Below, one piece after another: positions 17,601 through 24,313 of a stretch of DNA of 36,958 nucleotides. The DNA lies in NCBI GenBank assembly GCA_020437905.1, contig JAGQVN010000230.1, forward strand, positions 1 through 36,958. Direction: 5' to 3'. The position numbers were made by a program, and so were the translations under genes. The DNA comes from Flavobacteriales bacterium (GTDB lineage Bacteria; Bacteroidota; Bacteroidia; Flavobacteriales_F; PHOS-HE28). Every line of letters begins with the position of its first letter. The stretch's first letter is position 1. The notes under the pieces are model-generated. The model saw only the letters and a list, made by a program, of their open reading frames with translations. It made no database searches and had not been told where the DNA came from.

Positions 17601-17704
17601 GAACGGCCACCCTTGTCCTGGAGCCGACATTGGTGCCGGGGACCTATGTGCTGCGGGTCAGTTCGGACCAGGTGTTGGAGCAGGCCACGTTCATGAAGCG
17701 TTGA
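14660..17704 (+). CDS. Large secreted repeat protein with T9SS type A sorting domain
   Basis: 1014 residues from the ATG at 14660, which opens a signal peptide (MKRSYTHINFLILIATLFGI, cleavage near LNAQ). The body is built from two kinds of ~140-residue beta-sandwich module in alternation, A-B-A-B-A, then a last related module. Each begins with a PPNDNC or PSNDDC-like motif and contains WHAF or DVWF strands and conserved Cys pairs, resembling pre-peptidase C-terminal-like domains. The C-terminus from about 935 (LDLFPNPADDVLSFQL...VLDVQGRVV...GTYVLRV) is a type A sorting domain, so the protein should cross the outer membrane by T9SS and be anchored or released. No catalytic domain is seen; an adhesin or surface-layer role is likely. 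A strong hairpin follows the stop. Confidence 0.85.
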   Translation: MKRSYTHINFLILIATLFGITMELNAQSGRSATRPNYKEGQALDNIHLARSPHAELHVFNSGVKGEQHSLTALSSVPPAMVPNTRVPGASSALRAGGPPNDNCSGATGGVLINGVTQTFSGSIAGATDSDGLGVIGVWESFTLTQCMDVVIDYCGTVPDPAQYVIALFEDCPVIDPNTWIEGTLALSTCSPNEVQYPGLAAGTYYYPIIDGLGITAYTITVTGTNCGGPPPNDNCLGAVPITPNGTCIPFAGSSSGATQSLPPGTCSTFTSSVANDVWFVFQATAANHAVQVTGAGTYDPIVQAYSGSCAALSSLGCVDATIDGETESLALTGLIPGNMYYVRVYAWNGGGIDQQFDICVIGAGGGGPANDLCGSVAFTPLAVGGSINFSGNNTGATATGDYVPGSTLDADGYPSVWHAFTIGTCADITVSYCGTVPDFELVWGVLSINCPADNDLVFNSGVDFVTCGDDNATITYLNLPAGSYYLPILSDPLENAIGNYSVDVSAAPCSGTPSNDDCAGAVLLTPGVNCNAILGSSLGATESLPPSECSTFTSPIANDVWFSFVATSTSHDIEVTGLNTYDPVVELFSGPCSALNAVECVDATLDGETEVLSVTGLTPGALYFVRVYAWNGGGLDQAFEICVTGSVGGVPVNDLCSSVSPQLLNVGGTLNFTGNNTGATSTNDALPGTILDVQPDTATVWHAFTLTDCANVTIAYCGTLPAFTTIWTVLATSCPADDNVIFATNAEFTSCPDGNGTMTYQDLQPGTYYLPVFTTGTVQGSYAVQLSASACSGPPSNDECGDAIGLLINVPLDCPANSVLGDNGNSTVTTDDPDCDMTTVGYQDVFYTFNSLGNNSVNIDLSALTATDLFLEVLDACNGNTVFCDIAPSPFTVMVAPNQDYIVRVFSNNEFGSGGTFNICISGNISSSVEGTSSPSLDLFPNPADDVLSFQLGEHSGTVLMEVLDVQGRVVQWESRSASLGTATLVLEPTLVPGTYVLRVSSDQVLEQATFMKR
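14947..17035 (+). repeat. In-gene tandem duplication of an A-B module pair
   Basis: A modules begin near 14947, 15763 and 16609; B modules near 15346 and 16196. The A2-A3 and B1-B2 offsets are both close to 850 bases. B1 and B2 share long near-identical stretches such as VDAT(I/L)DGETE and YVRVYAWNGGG / FVRVYAWNGGG, so one A-B pair was duplicated as a unit. The two copies have diverged by many substitutions. Confidence 0.75.
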
Positions 17705-17723
17705 TCTTCTGACTGATGTATCA

Positions 17724-17757
17724 GGAACAGGGCGGACCGGAAGGTCCGCCCTGTTCC
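17724..17757 (+). terminator. Terminator hairpin, perfect 15-bp stem with GGAA loop
   Basis: GGAACAGGGCGGACC pairs perfectly with GGTCCGCCCTGTTCC across a GGAA (GNRA) tetraloop, 19 bases after the stop of the T9SS protein. Only a broken T-tract (GTTCTGTTC) follows. Its symmetry means it could act in both directions, but both neighbouring genes read rightward. Confidence 0.75.
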
Positions 17758-17851
17758 GTTCTGTTCGATCGGCGTCACGTATCCGATACATTCGTGGCGA
17801 AAGGATAGGACCTCCTAATTTGCCATCGTCTCTTGGACGAGGTGTTCCGGT

Positions 17852-19285
17852 ATGCTCTTCAATTCCCTGGACTTTGCAGTATTCCTGCCGGTGGTATTCC
17901 TGCTCTATTGGGCAGTGCCGATGGGCATCCGTCAGCGGAACCTGTACCTGCTGGCCCTAAGCTACCTGTTCTACGGCTGGTGGGACGCCCGCTTCTTGAT
18001 CCTGATCGCGTTCAGCAGCCTTGTCGACTTTGAGGTCGGCAGGGCGCTTGGTCGGACCTCGGATCGATCGAGGCGGGGATGGTTGCTGGCTCTGAGCGTG
18101 ATCATCAATCTTGGTCTGCTCGGGTTTTTCAAGTACTTCAACTTCTTCCTGGACAACTTTGTCTCAGCCTTTTCGCTCCTCGGTGTTCCCTTCGACCCGG
18201 TCCGTTTGAGCATCGTGCTTCCGGTCGGTATCAGCTTCTACACCTTTCAGACCCTCAGCTACACCATTGACGTGTATCGCGGTCGTTTGGAACCCACGCG
18301 GGATCCTATCGCATTCTTTGCCTTTGTGAGCTTTTTCCCCCAATTGGTGGCCGGGCCCATTGAGCGGGCGGTCGCATTGCTCCCTCAGTTCGCCGAAAAG
18401 CATCGCTTCGATCGGGACAAGGCCACCGATGGTCTTCGAAGGATCCTATGGGGACTGTTCAAGAAGGTGGTCGTGGCGGACAGCTGTGCCGTCTATGTCG
18501 ACCTCATCTTCGAACGACCGGAGTCGGTGAGCGGCGCGGAATTGTTCGTGGGTGCCTTGCTTTTCGCATTCCAGATCTACGGGGATTTCAGCGGCTATTC
18601 GGATATCGCGATCGGCACGGCCCGGCTCTTCGGATTCGAACTGATGAAGAATTTCGCATTACCCTATTTCAGCAGGGATGTGGCTGAATTCTGGCGGAGG
18701 TGGCACATCTCCCTGAGCACCTGGTTCAGGGACTACGTGTACATCCCACTGGGAGGCAGCCGCGGATCGCAATGGGTGCGGATACGGAACACTGCGGCAG
18801 TGTTCCTCGTCAGCGGTCTTTGGCATGGTGCGAACTGGACCTTCTTCATCTGGGGCGCCCTGCACGCCTTGTTCTTCCTGCCGCTGCTCCTCTGGTCGGA
18901 CCATCGACGACATACCGACCTGGTCGCCGCGTACGGACGGTTCCCTTCGTTGCGGGAACTTGGCGGTATGCTCCGGACCGCTTTCCTGGTCACTCTGGCG
19001 TGGATCTTTTTCCGTTCCGAGGACCTGCACCAGGCCATCACCATCTACGGACGGATATTCGGGCCGGATCTCCTTGGGCCTTTCCTGTTCGCCCCGAAAC
19101 GCCCGGTCGTGTACATTTTCATGCTGCTGCTCCTGGAGTGGATCACTCGGCGTGATGAGCACCCATTGAGCAAGCTGGCCAGCGATCGTCCCGCCTTCGT
19201 GCGATGGGGGATGTACTATGGATTGTTGCTCCTCATTGTTATCAGCTCGGGCAGGGAGCAACCCTTCATTTACTTTCAGTTCTGA
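17852..19285 (+). CDS. MBOAT-family O-acyltransferase (AlgI-like)
   Basis: 477 residues, ATG start. Polytopic membrane protein with ~10-12 hydrophobic helices. Signature segments are YLFYGWWDARFLILI near residue 40, PVGISFYTFQTLSYTIDVYRG (~125-144), FFPQLVAGPIER (~161-172), YGDFSGYSDIAIG (~243-255), WRRWHISLSTWFRDYVYIPLGG (281-302) and the catalytic His in SGLWHGANWTF (H325). These enzymes move acyl groups across the membrane to extracellular polysaccharides such as alginate, peptidoglycan or teichoic acid; the acceptor here is unknown. The stop overlaps the next ATG (TGATG), and the next gene encodes an SGNH partner, as in AlgI/AlgJ and DltB/DltD pairs. Confidence 0.92.
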   Translation: MLFNSLDFAVFLPVVFLLYWAVPMGIRQRNLYLLALSYLFYGWWDARFLILIAFSSLVDFEVGRALGRTSDRSRRGWLLALSVIINLGLLGFFKYFNFFLDNFVSAFSLLGVPFDPVRLSIVLPVGISFYTFQTLSYTIDVYRGRLEPTRDPIAFFAFVSFFPQLVAGPIERAVALLPQFAEKHRFDRDKATDGLRRILWGLFKKVVVADSCAVYVDLIFERPESVSGAELFVGALLFAFQIYGDFSGYSDIAIGTARLFGFELMKNFALPYFSRDVAEFWRRWHISLSTWFRDYVYIPLGGSRGSQWVRIRNTAAVFLVSGLWHGANWTFFIWGALHALFFLPLLLWSDHRRHTDLVAAYGRFPSLRELGGMLRTAFLVTLAWIFFRSEDLHQAITIYGRIFGPDLLGPFLFAPKRPVVYIFMLLLLEWITRRDEHPLSKLASDRPAFVRWGMYYGLLLLIVISSGREQPFIYFQF

Positions 19286-20184
19286 TGTGGCGTTTTGTAC
19301 TTCGCACCTGCCTGTTCCTGTCCCTGCCGGTGGTTTGGGGCGCCTTCTGCTATGCGATCAATCGTTGGCTCATCTCCCAGAATCGCACGGTGATCCAGGA
19401 GCGCATGCTGTTCATGGGTGATTCCCAGATGAGGAACGCAGTAGCCCCAAGATTCTTCCGAGATGCCCGTAATGTGAGCCAGGTGGCGGAACCCATGGTG
19501 ATGACACGGATGAAGTTGGAGCGGTTCCTTGCGGAAAGTGAACGGGATACGATCGTTGTAGGTGTTGGTGCCCAGACCTTGTCCAGGTATCAGGAGTTGA
19601 AGTTCGAGGACCCTGCTGTAGCCCCGGAATTGTTCGATCGGATATACCCGCTTGCAGGACCGAGCGAACTCGACGGGCTTCCGGTGGACAGACAAGCCTA
19701 TTTCCGTTCGATCATACGGAACATGTGCCTGTATCCGTCCATGGATCATCGACCCTATGTGGGAAGCTTCATCGCGGCCCCCGTGCGGTCGTTCATAAGG
19801 AACGAGCAGGAAATGTGTTTGCGGCATTTCGGACCGGAAGGGAGGATGGGGGTCTCCGATCTCATGGCCGCTCAGGTCGAACAGATAGCAAGGTTATGCC
19901 GTGAGCAGGGGGTCGTGCTCATATGGGTGATCATGCCGGTGACCAGGGCATATTACGAACTCGTGCCCCCGGAACAATGGGACTTCCTATTCGCTTGTTT
20001 GGAGCGGACCAGGGAACAAGGGGCCAGGGTCATCGATCTCGCCCGACAGGAGATCCCGGAAGGTGGCTTCCGGGACGCGGATCATTTGAACGAGAAAGGC
20101 GCAGAGCTCTTCACAAGGGCCCTGAAGGACACCTTCAGGAAGGGACCCGTTCAGGTCCGGACCGCATCCGGTTTTGCACAATAG
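19285..20184 (+). CDS. Membrane-anchored SGNH-hydrolase-like partner of the MBOAT protein
   Basis: 299 residues from the ATG at 19285, one base inside the MBOAT stop. An N-terminal helix (~4-24) would anchor it with the catalytic domain outside. The block I motif is MLFMGDSQMRN with nucleophile S47, and the block V motif is FRDADHLNEKGAELF with D264 and H267 as the acid-His pair. The central strand WVIMPVTRAYYE resembles AlgJ/AlgX/DltD-type enzymes. It probably takes the acyl group handled by the MBOAT protein and passes it to, or removes it from, a surface glycan. No other polysaccharide genes lie beside it, so the pair may serve a glycan made elsewhere. Confidence 0.78.
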   Translation: MWRFVLRTCLFLSLPVVWGAFCYAINRWLISQNRTVIQERMLFMGDSQMRNAVAPRFFRDARNVSQVAEPMVMTRMKLERFLAESERDTIVVGVGAQTLSRYQELKFEDPAVAPELFDRIYPLAGPSELDGLPVDRQAYFRSIIRNMCLYPSMDHRPYVGSFIAAPVRSFIRNEQEMCLRHFGPEGRMGVSDLMAAQVEQIARLCREQGVVLIWVIMPVTRAYYELVPPEQWDFLFACLERTREQGARVIDLARQEIPEGGFRDADHLNEKGAELFTRALKDTFRKGPVQVRTASGFAQ

Positions 20185-20221
20185 CCTGTTGATCGATCGC
20201 TGCGAAACGACTTGCGCCGCC

Positions 20222-20252
20222 TTTGATCCCAGTATCCGGCCGAATAGTTTCG
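20222..20252 (+). promoter_or_regulatory. Candidate promoter (-33 TTTG, -7 TAGTTTCG)
   Basis: TTTG at 20222-20225 and TAGTTTCG at 20245-20252 are 19 bases apart. The -7 box has one mismatch to TAnnTTTG. It would give a leader of about 37 bases to the ATG at 20294, separating this gene from the MBOAT operon. Confidence 0.5.
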
Positions 20253-20293
20253 CCCCCCGGCATCGTGGCATACAGGCAACGCTGCCGCGCAAG

Positions 20294-20842
20294 ATGTGGA
20301 CGACCCTCCGAACCACCATGTTGTTGTCGCTGTTCATCGGATCTTTTGACGTATCCGCTGCTCGCCTTCAAGTGACCGGACTTGTGACCAACAAGGTCAC
20401 TGGTGGGCCGATCGAACATGCACTGGTACGCGTATACAAGGACGGGGTGAAGCAGTATATCCTGCACACGGGTTCCACTGGACGGTATGACGTGCTACTG
20501 GACAACAATGCCCACTATGTGATCCGTTTCTCTCTGCCGGGCCATGTGACGAAGTGCTTTACGGTGGACACGCACGGGTCGGAGTGGGAGAACGATCATC
20601 AGGTGGAGAAGGTATTCGTTGAAATGACCCTTTTCCCGGACTTGGATGAGTTGGATCTATCCTTCTTTGATCTTCCCATGGGCATGGCCAGGTTCCAACC
20701 AATGACCGGGCATCTGGGATGGGATGAAGCGTACGACGAGCGGATCCGTGAGCGGGTCAATGACCTGATGTCCGAGTACGAGCGCATGCTTCTCCAACGG
20801 AATGCCACCGCCAGTCTCGACGATCGGGCCACGGCTCGTTGA
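20294..20842 (+). CDS. Exported protein with carboxypeptidase-regulatory-like domain
   Basis: 182 residues from the ATG at 20294, opening a signal peptide (MWTTLRTTMLLSLFIGSF, cleavage near VSAA). Residues ~24-115 form a seven-stranded CarboxypepD_reg-like domain (LQVTGLVTNKVTGGPIEHALVRVYKDG...GRYDVLLDNNAHYVIRFSLPGHVTKC), a fold common in Bacteroidota surface proteins. The C-terminal ~65 residues are charged and helical (DEAYDERIRERVNDLMSEYERML). There is no TonB-dependent barrel after the domain, so it is a stand-alone periplasmic or surface protein. Its stop overlaps a possible TTG start of the next gene, with the ATG of that gene 15 bases on, so the two are probably co-transcribed. Confidence 0.72.
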   Translation: MWTTLRTTMLLSLFIGSFDVSAARLQVTGLVTNKVTGGPIEHALVRVYKDGVKQYILHTGSTGRYDVLLDNNAHYVIRFSLPGHVTKCFTVDTHGSEWENDHQVEKVFVEMTLFPDLDELDLSFFDLPMGMARFQPMTGHLGWDEAYDERIRERVNDLMSEYERMLLQRNATASLDDRATAR

Positions 20843-20856
20843 GACCGGCAGGTCGA

Positions 20857-21912
20857 ATGGAATTCAACGCCATCGATCGGAAGAAGCCGATGTTCCGCAT
20901 CGGTGACCAGTTGTTCGAATACCTCTCTGACCATAGCAGGATCGCCAAGCTGCCGGTTTCGTATTCGGACCTGCTCCATTTCGATGGAAGCATCCCACAG
21001 GTGAGCCCTTCCGGAGCTCCCACGCTCTGGAACACAGTGGTGCTTCGCCCGCAGGACCAAGTGGAGATCCATGAACACCTGGTCGCCTTGTACCAGTTGC
21101 TCGTAGCGGACGGAGGCATGGTGGACCATCTCCAGGTGGCAGGCATCGACCATTGCACGTATGGCAACAGTCAACCTTTTCGGATCAAGATCCTGAACAA
21201 GATCAATGACAATCACGACTACTACTACATCAAGCGGGCTGATGCTTCGCGCGTTTACGGGGCCGAGTTGGAGCACATGCTCAGTCCCAACCGGATCAAT
21301 TACATCCTGGACCGTGAGACCTTGGTCGAGGAGCACATCATCGGCGTGCCCGGTGATGTGTTCATACAGCGGCCGGAACAATACGGTGGTCACTTGAACC
21401 CTGTCCGGCTCAGCAAGGAGTTCGTCAAGTTCAATGAACGCTGTTTCGTCAGGTTGCTCGGCGATATGCGGGCCTATAATTTCGTTGTCGACGTGATCCA
21501 CGACGTGGATCAGGTCCAATACCGCCTGCGTTCGATCGACTTCGATCAACAGTCCTATGAAGGTCGTCACAGGATCTACCTTCCGCAGTTCTACAAGGAG
21601 AACGTGCCGTTCGTCACGTTCGCCCAACAATTCATTTCATCGGAGACGGCCCTGCAGTATGCCACGGAGGAGCGGGCCTTGATGCGTAGACGATATCATT
21701 TGGTCCGTGGGCAACTACGCAGATTGTTGTCAATCATGGAGCTGGATCGGATCTCCACGGAGGAGCACGTCGACCTCCTGGGCCGGGAACTGGCCCGGTT
21801 CCATCAGGATGAGGGCTTCCTGACCTGTGACAACATGGGGAAACTGCTATGGCGGCATCTCCATGTGCGTCTGGCTATCGATCCTTCCGCGCCCTCGGAT
21901 GGAACTGCATGA
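20857..21912 (+). CDS. Uncharacterised protein with kinase-like sequence motifs
   Basis: 351 residues from the ATG at 20857; a TTG at 20839 overlapping the previous stop would add six residues. I do not recognise a named family. Read as a divergent kinase fold, the order of motifs fits: YYYIKRAD with K126 as a beta-3 lysine, GAELEHML with E137 or E139 as its partner, a hinge-like LVEEHIIGVPGD (~156-167), GDMRAYN with D203-x4-N208 as in a catalytic loop, and SIDFDQ with D228-F229-D230 in place of DFG. The N208-D228 gap is longer than in classic kinases. No glycine-rich loop is obvious. No signal peptide, so it is probably cytoplasmic despite its exported upstream neighbour. The 3' end overlaps xerD on the other strand by 38 bases. 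Confidence 0.7.
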   Translation: MEFNAIDRKKPMFRIGDQLFEYLSDHSRIAKLPVSYSDLLHFDGSIPQVSPSGAPTLWNTVVLRPQDQVEIHEHLVALYQLLVADGGMVDHLQVAGIDHCTYGNSQPFRIKILNKINDNHDYYYIKRADASRVYGAELEHMLSPNRINYILDRETLVEEHIIGVPGDVFIQRPEQYGGHLNPVRLSKEFVKFNERCFVRLLGDMRAYNFVVDVIHDVDQVQYRLRSIDFDQQSYEGRHRIYLPQFYKENVPFVTFAQQFISSETALQYATEERALMRRRYHLVRGQLRRLLSIMELDRISTEEHVDLLGRELARFHQDEGFLTCDNMGKLLWRHLHVRLAIDPSAPSDGTA

Positions 21913-22789
21913 TGTTGCTGCGCAGGTATTCCCTGTCCAGATGGGTATAGATCTCCGTGGTGGTGATGCTGGCATGCCCCAACATCTCCTGCACGGCCCT
22001 CAGGTCGGCACCCCCTTCCACCAAATGCGTGGCGAACGAATGACGGAACGTGTGCGGACCGATGTTCCGACGAATACCGGCCCTGGCTGCCAGATCCTTG
22101 ACGATCTTGAACACCGTGACACGCGAGATCGGACCTCCACGTGCATTGAGGAAGAGCAGGTCCTCGGCGTTCCGGGAGACCGGCAGGTGTACGCGCACCT
22201 CCTCCCGATAACGCGTGATCTGCTTGATCGCCTCAGGCCCGACCGGGACCAATCGCTCCTTATCGCCTTTGCCGATCACGCGGATGAACCCTTCGTCGAA
22301 ATACAGGCAGCTCATTCGCAGACCACAGCATTCGCTCACCCTCAACCCACAACTGTACAAGGTCTCCATCATGGCCCTGTCCCGGTGTGCCATGGGAGCC
22401 GACATGTCGATGGCAGCGATGAGCCGGTCGACCTCCTCGACACTGAGGAACTCCGGGAGGTGTCTTCCGATCCTTGGGCTCTCCACAAGCTCCATTGGAT
22501 CATCGCTCCGAGCCCCTTCCCGCAGCAGTCCTTTGAAGAAGCTCCGCAAGGCGCTGAGCATGCGTGCCTGGGTCGTCGGTGCCGATCCTTGTCGGGCTAC
22601 ATGGGCAATGAAGGACTGCACGTGTTCCAATTGGATCGTGGTGGGCGTCAACGCCTTCTCGTGTTGACTGCACCAGGCGCTCAGTTTCGAAAGGTCGGAC
22701 ATGTAAGCCTGGATGGTGCGATCGCTCAATGCCCGCTCCAGCTTCAGGTAGGCATGATGGTCGGATAGCGAACGGTCCCAATCCACCAC
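21875..22789 (-). CDS. xerD: Tyrosine recombinase XerD-type
   Basis: 304 residues; the start is GTG at 22789 or the adjacent GTG at 22786. All catalytic residues are present: R150 (SCGLRVSE), K174 (GKGDKERLVP), H246 and R249 (PHTFRHSFATHL), H272 (LGHASITTTEIYTHL) and nucleophile Y281. The N-terminal SAM-like domain HAYLKLERALSDRTIQAYMSDL is typical of XerC/XerD. With a partner it resolves chromosome dimers at dif. The close match to the housekeeping Xer family, the absence of att-like repeats and the core-gene neighbour aroQ argue against a mobile-element integrase. XerD rather than XerC is likely but not proven. The gene is divergent from aroQ with only 29 bases between starts. Confidence 0.9.
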   Translation of the reverse strand: MVDWDRSLSDHHAYLKLERALSDRTIQAYMSDLSKLSAWCSQHEKALTPTTIQLEHVQSFIAHVARQGSAPTTQARMLSALRSFFKGLLREGARSDDPMELVESPRIGRHLPEFLSVEEVDRLIAAIDMSAPMAHRDRAMMETLYSCGLRVSECCGLRMSCLYFDEGFIRVIGKGDKERLVPVGPEAIKQITRYREEVRVHLPVSRNAEDLLFLNARGGPISRVTVFKIVKDLAARAGIRRNIGPHTFRHSFATHLVEGGADLRAVQEMLGHASITTTEIYTHLDREYLRSNIMQFHPRARKDR

Positions 22790-22790
22790 A

Positions 22791-22798
22791 CAAAGATG
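22791..22798 (-). promoter_or_regulatory. Variant -7 box CATCTTTG at the xerD start
   Basis: CATCTTTG on the minus strand differs from TAnnTTTG only at its first base pair of positions (CA for TA) and ends one base before the first GTG. The same octamer lies upstream of the GT2 and C39 genes. Confidence 0.3.
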
Positions 22799-22818
22799 GC
22801 CTTTCGTTACTTCGCTGC

Positions 22819-23247
22819 ATGTCAGCCATCCTCGTGATCAACGGCCCCAATCTCGGGCTGTTGGGTTCTCGTGAACCCCATTTGTACGGTACTCGGACAT
22901 TACAGGAGGTGATGGATGATCTGAGCGGCCATTTCCCCGATGCGCGGATCGACCATTACCAAAGCGACCTGGAGGGCGAGCTGATCACCGCTATCCATGG
23001 TGCCGCTGGGAAATACGTTGGAATTGTCCTGAATCCCGGTGGGTATGGACATACATCCGTTGCCCTGCGCGACGCCGTAGCTGCATCAAAGGTTCCAGTG
23101 ATCGAGGTGCATCTCACCAACCTCCTTGCACGGGAGCCCTTCCGACACGTTTCGCTGGTGGGTGGAGTGTGCATAGGGAGCATCATGGGGCTCGGAGCAG
23201 CTGGTTATCGTTGGGCTGCTGCCCACTTCTTGGAGCCCGCTGCATGA
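22819..23247 (+). CDS. aroQ: Type II 3-dehydroquinate dehydratase
   Basis: 142 residues from the ATG at 22819. Third step of the shikimate pathway: dehydration of 3-dehydroquinate to 3-dehydroshikimate, in the cytosol by a dodecamer. Family motifs in order: NGPNLGLLGSREPHLYG with catalytic Y23, YQSDLEGELI, NPGGYGHTSVALRDA with H78, EVHLTNLLAREPFRHVS with catalytic H98, and the terminal GYRWAAAHFL. NPGGYGH replaces the more usual NPGAYTH, a conservative change. Length fits the family. The 3' end overlaps the convergent glycosyltransferase gene by 65 bases. Confidence 0.94.
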   Translation: MSAILVINGPNLGLLGSREPHLYGTRTLQEVMDDLSGHFPDARIDHYQSDLEGELITAIHGAAGKYVGIVLNPGGYGHTSVALRDAVAASKVPVIEVHLTNLLAREPFRHVSLVGGVCIGSIMGLGAAGYRWAAAHFLEPAA

Positions 23248-24265
23248 AAGCGCTCTGGTCAAGTCGGTCGAATGTGCGCTGGCCCAGGATGAAGCGGTCG
23301 TAGGCCACACTTCTGCGATACAATCCGGTCATGTCCGGTCGATCCTCCGAGGCTGCCAGTTCCTTTCGCTGCCTGAGCACAGCAGGCAGCCGCATGAAGT
23401 AGTGGCGGTGTGCCCTTCCGACTTGCCAGGTGTGTGCAGCATGGCCCTCCATCAGGAACTTGATGGCGGCGAAGCCATCGAGGATCAGACGGCGCAGGAT
23501 CCGAAGGAAAATGGATCGGCTCCTCAGGTTCTTGGTCAGCACGATCAGGCTGTTCCGGAAGTTCAGGTAGGTCTTGAACGGGCTGCCATAGCCTAGTGAT
23601 CCACCTCCCAAGTGATAGACCGTGGAGCCGGCAACGAAGCCAATGCGCCATCCTCTGCGGCGAGCGCGCCAACACAGGTCGATCTCCTCCATGTGAGCGA
23701 ACAGATCGGCATCGAACCCACCGACCTGACGGAACGCTGTCGCCCGTACCATCATGCAGGCGCCTGTCGCCCAGAAAATGTCGCGGTCCGAATCGTACTG
23801 ACCATGGTCCTCCTCGGTAAGCTCGAAAATGCGGCCCCGACAGAACGGATAGCCGTTCCGGTCGATGAATCCCCCGGCAGCACCCGCATGTTCGAAACGG
23901 TTGCGGCGCACATGGTCCAAGACCTTCGGCTGCACCGCGGCCAGGTCCGGCCGATCCGTCAGCGCTTTGAGGAGTGGAGCCAGCCATCCCGGGGTCACCT
24001 CCACATCCGAGTTGAGCAGCACATAGTGCTCGGCATGGATCGAGGACAGGGCTTTGTTGTATCCACCGGCGAATCCGAGGTTACTTCCAAGTTCGATCAC
24101 CTCCACCGTCGGGAAATCCCGTTCCAGAGTGCTCAACGAAGCATCAGTGCTCCCATTATCGGCCACGATCACACGCGCTCCTTGCGAATGCTTCAGCACT
24201 GAAGGAAGGAACGCGGCAAGGTGATCGGCGCCGTTCCAATTCAAAATGACCACCGCAACATCCAT
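23183..24265 (-). CDS. Family 2 glycosyltransferase (rhamnosyltransferase-like)
   Basis: 360 residues from the ATG at 24265 (a TTG at 24280 would add five). The GT-A fold begins with VAVVILNWNGADHLAAFLPS; nucleotide binding is seen in VIVADNGSTDAS, the metal site in LLNSDVEVTPGW, and the acceptor region in FWATGACMMVR and FDADLFAHMEEIDLCWRARRRGW (ED motif). The C-terminal ~100 residues have an amphipathic region with YLNFRNSLIVLTKNL, common in membrane-associated GT2 enzymes that add rhamnose or similar sugars to lipid-linked glycans. Donor and acceptor are not determined. It lies 49 bases downstream of the GWxTD gene on the same strand, with a possible -7 box in the gap. Confidence 0.88.
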   Translation of the reverse strand: MDVAVVILNWNGADHLAAFLPSVLKHSQGARVIVADNGSTDASLSTLERDFPTVEVIELGSNLGFAGGYNKALSSIHAEHYVLLNSDVEVTPGWLAPLLKALTDRPDLAAVQPKVLDHVRRNRFEHAGAAGGFIDRNGYPFCRGRIFELTEEDHGQYDSDRDIFWATGACMMVRATAFRQVGGFDADLFAHMEEIDLCWRARRRGWRIGFVAGSTVYHLGGGSLGYGSPFKTYLNFRNSLIVLTKNLRSRSIFLRILRRLILDGFAAIKFLMEGHAAHTWQVGRAHRHYFMRLPAVLRQRKELAASEDRPDMTGLYRRSVAYDRFILGQRTFDRLDQSAFMQRAPRSGQQPNDNQLLRAP

Positions 24266-24290
24266 CACACCATGGCTCAAACCACTGGAT

Positions 24291-24298
24291 CAAAGATG
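24291..24298 (-). promoter_or_regulatory. Variant -7 box CATCTTTG upstream of the GT2 gene
   Basis: In the 49-base gap between the GWxTD and GT2 genes, minus strand, ending 26 bases before the ATG at 24265. One mismatch to TAnnTTTG and no clear -33 box. Confidence 0.3.
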
Positions 24299-24313
24299 GC
24301 GAAGCAGAAGTGC

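Noticed and set aside
20599-21630. Minus-strand open frame of over 300 codons
   Set aside because: Antisense to the carboxypeptidase-regulatory-like and kinase-like genes, low complexity in V/D/H, and no upstream box or family motif.
21875-22789. Tyrosine recombinase as an integrase of a mobile element
   Set aside because: No att repeats, cargo or atypical neighbours; the sequence matches housekeeping XerC/XerD and it sits beside aroQ.
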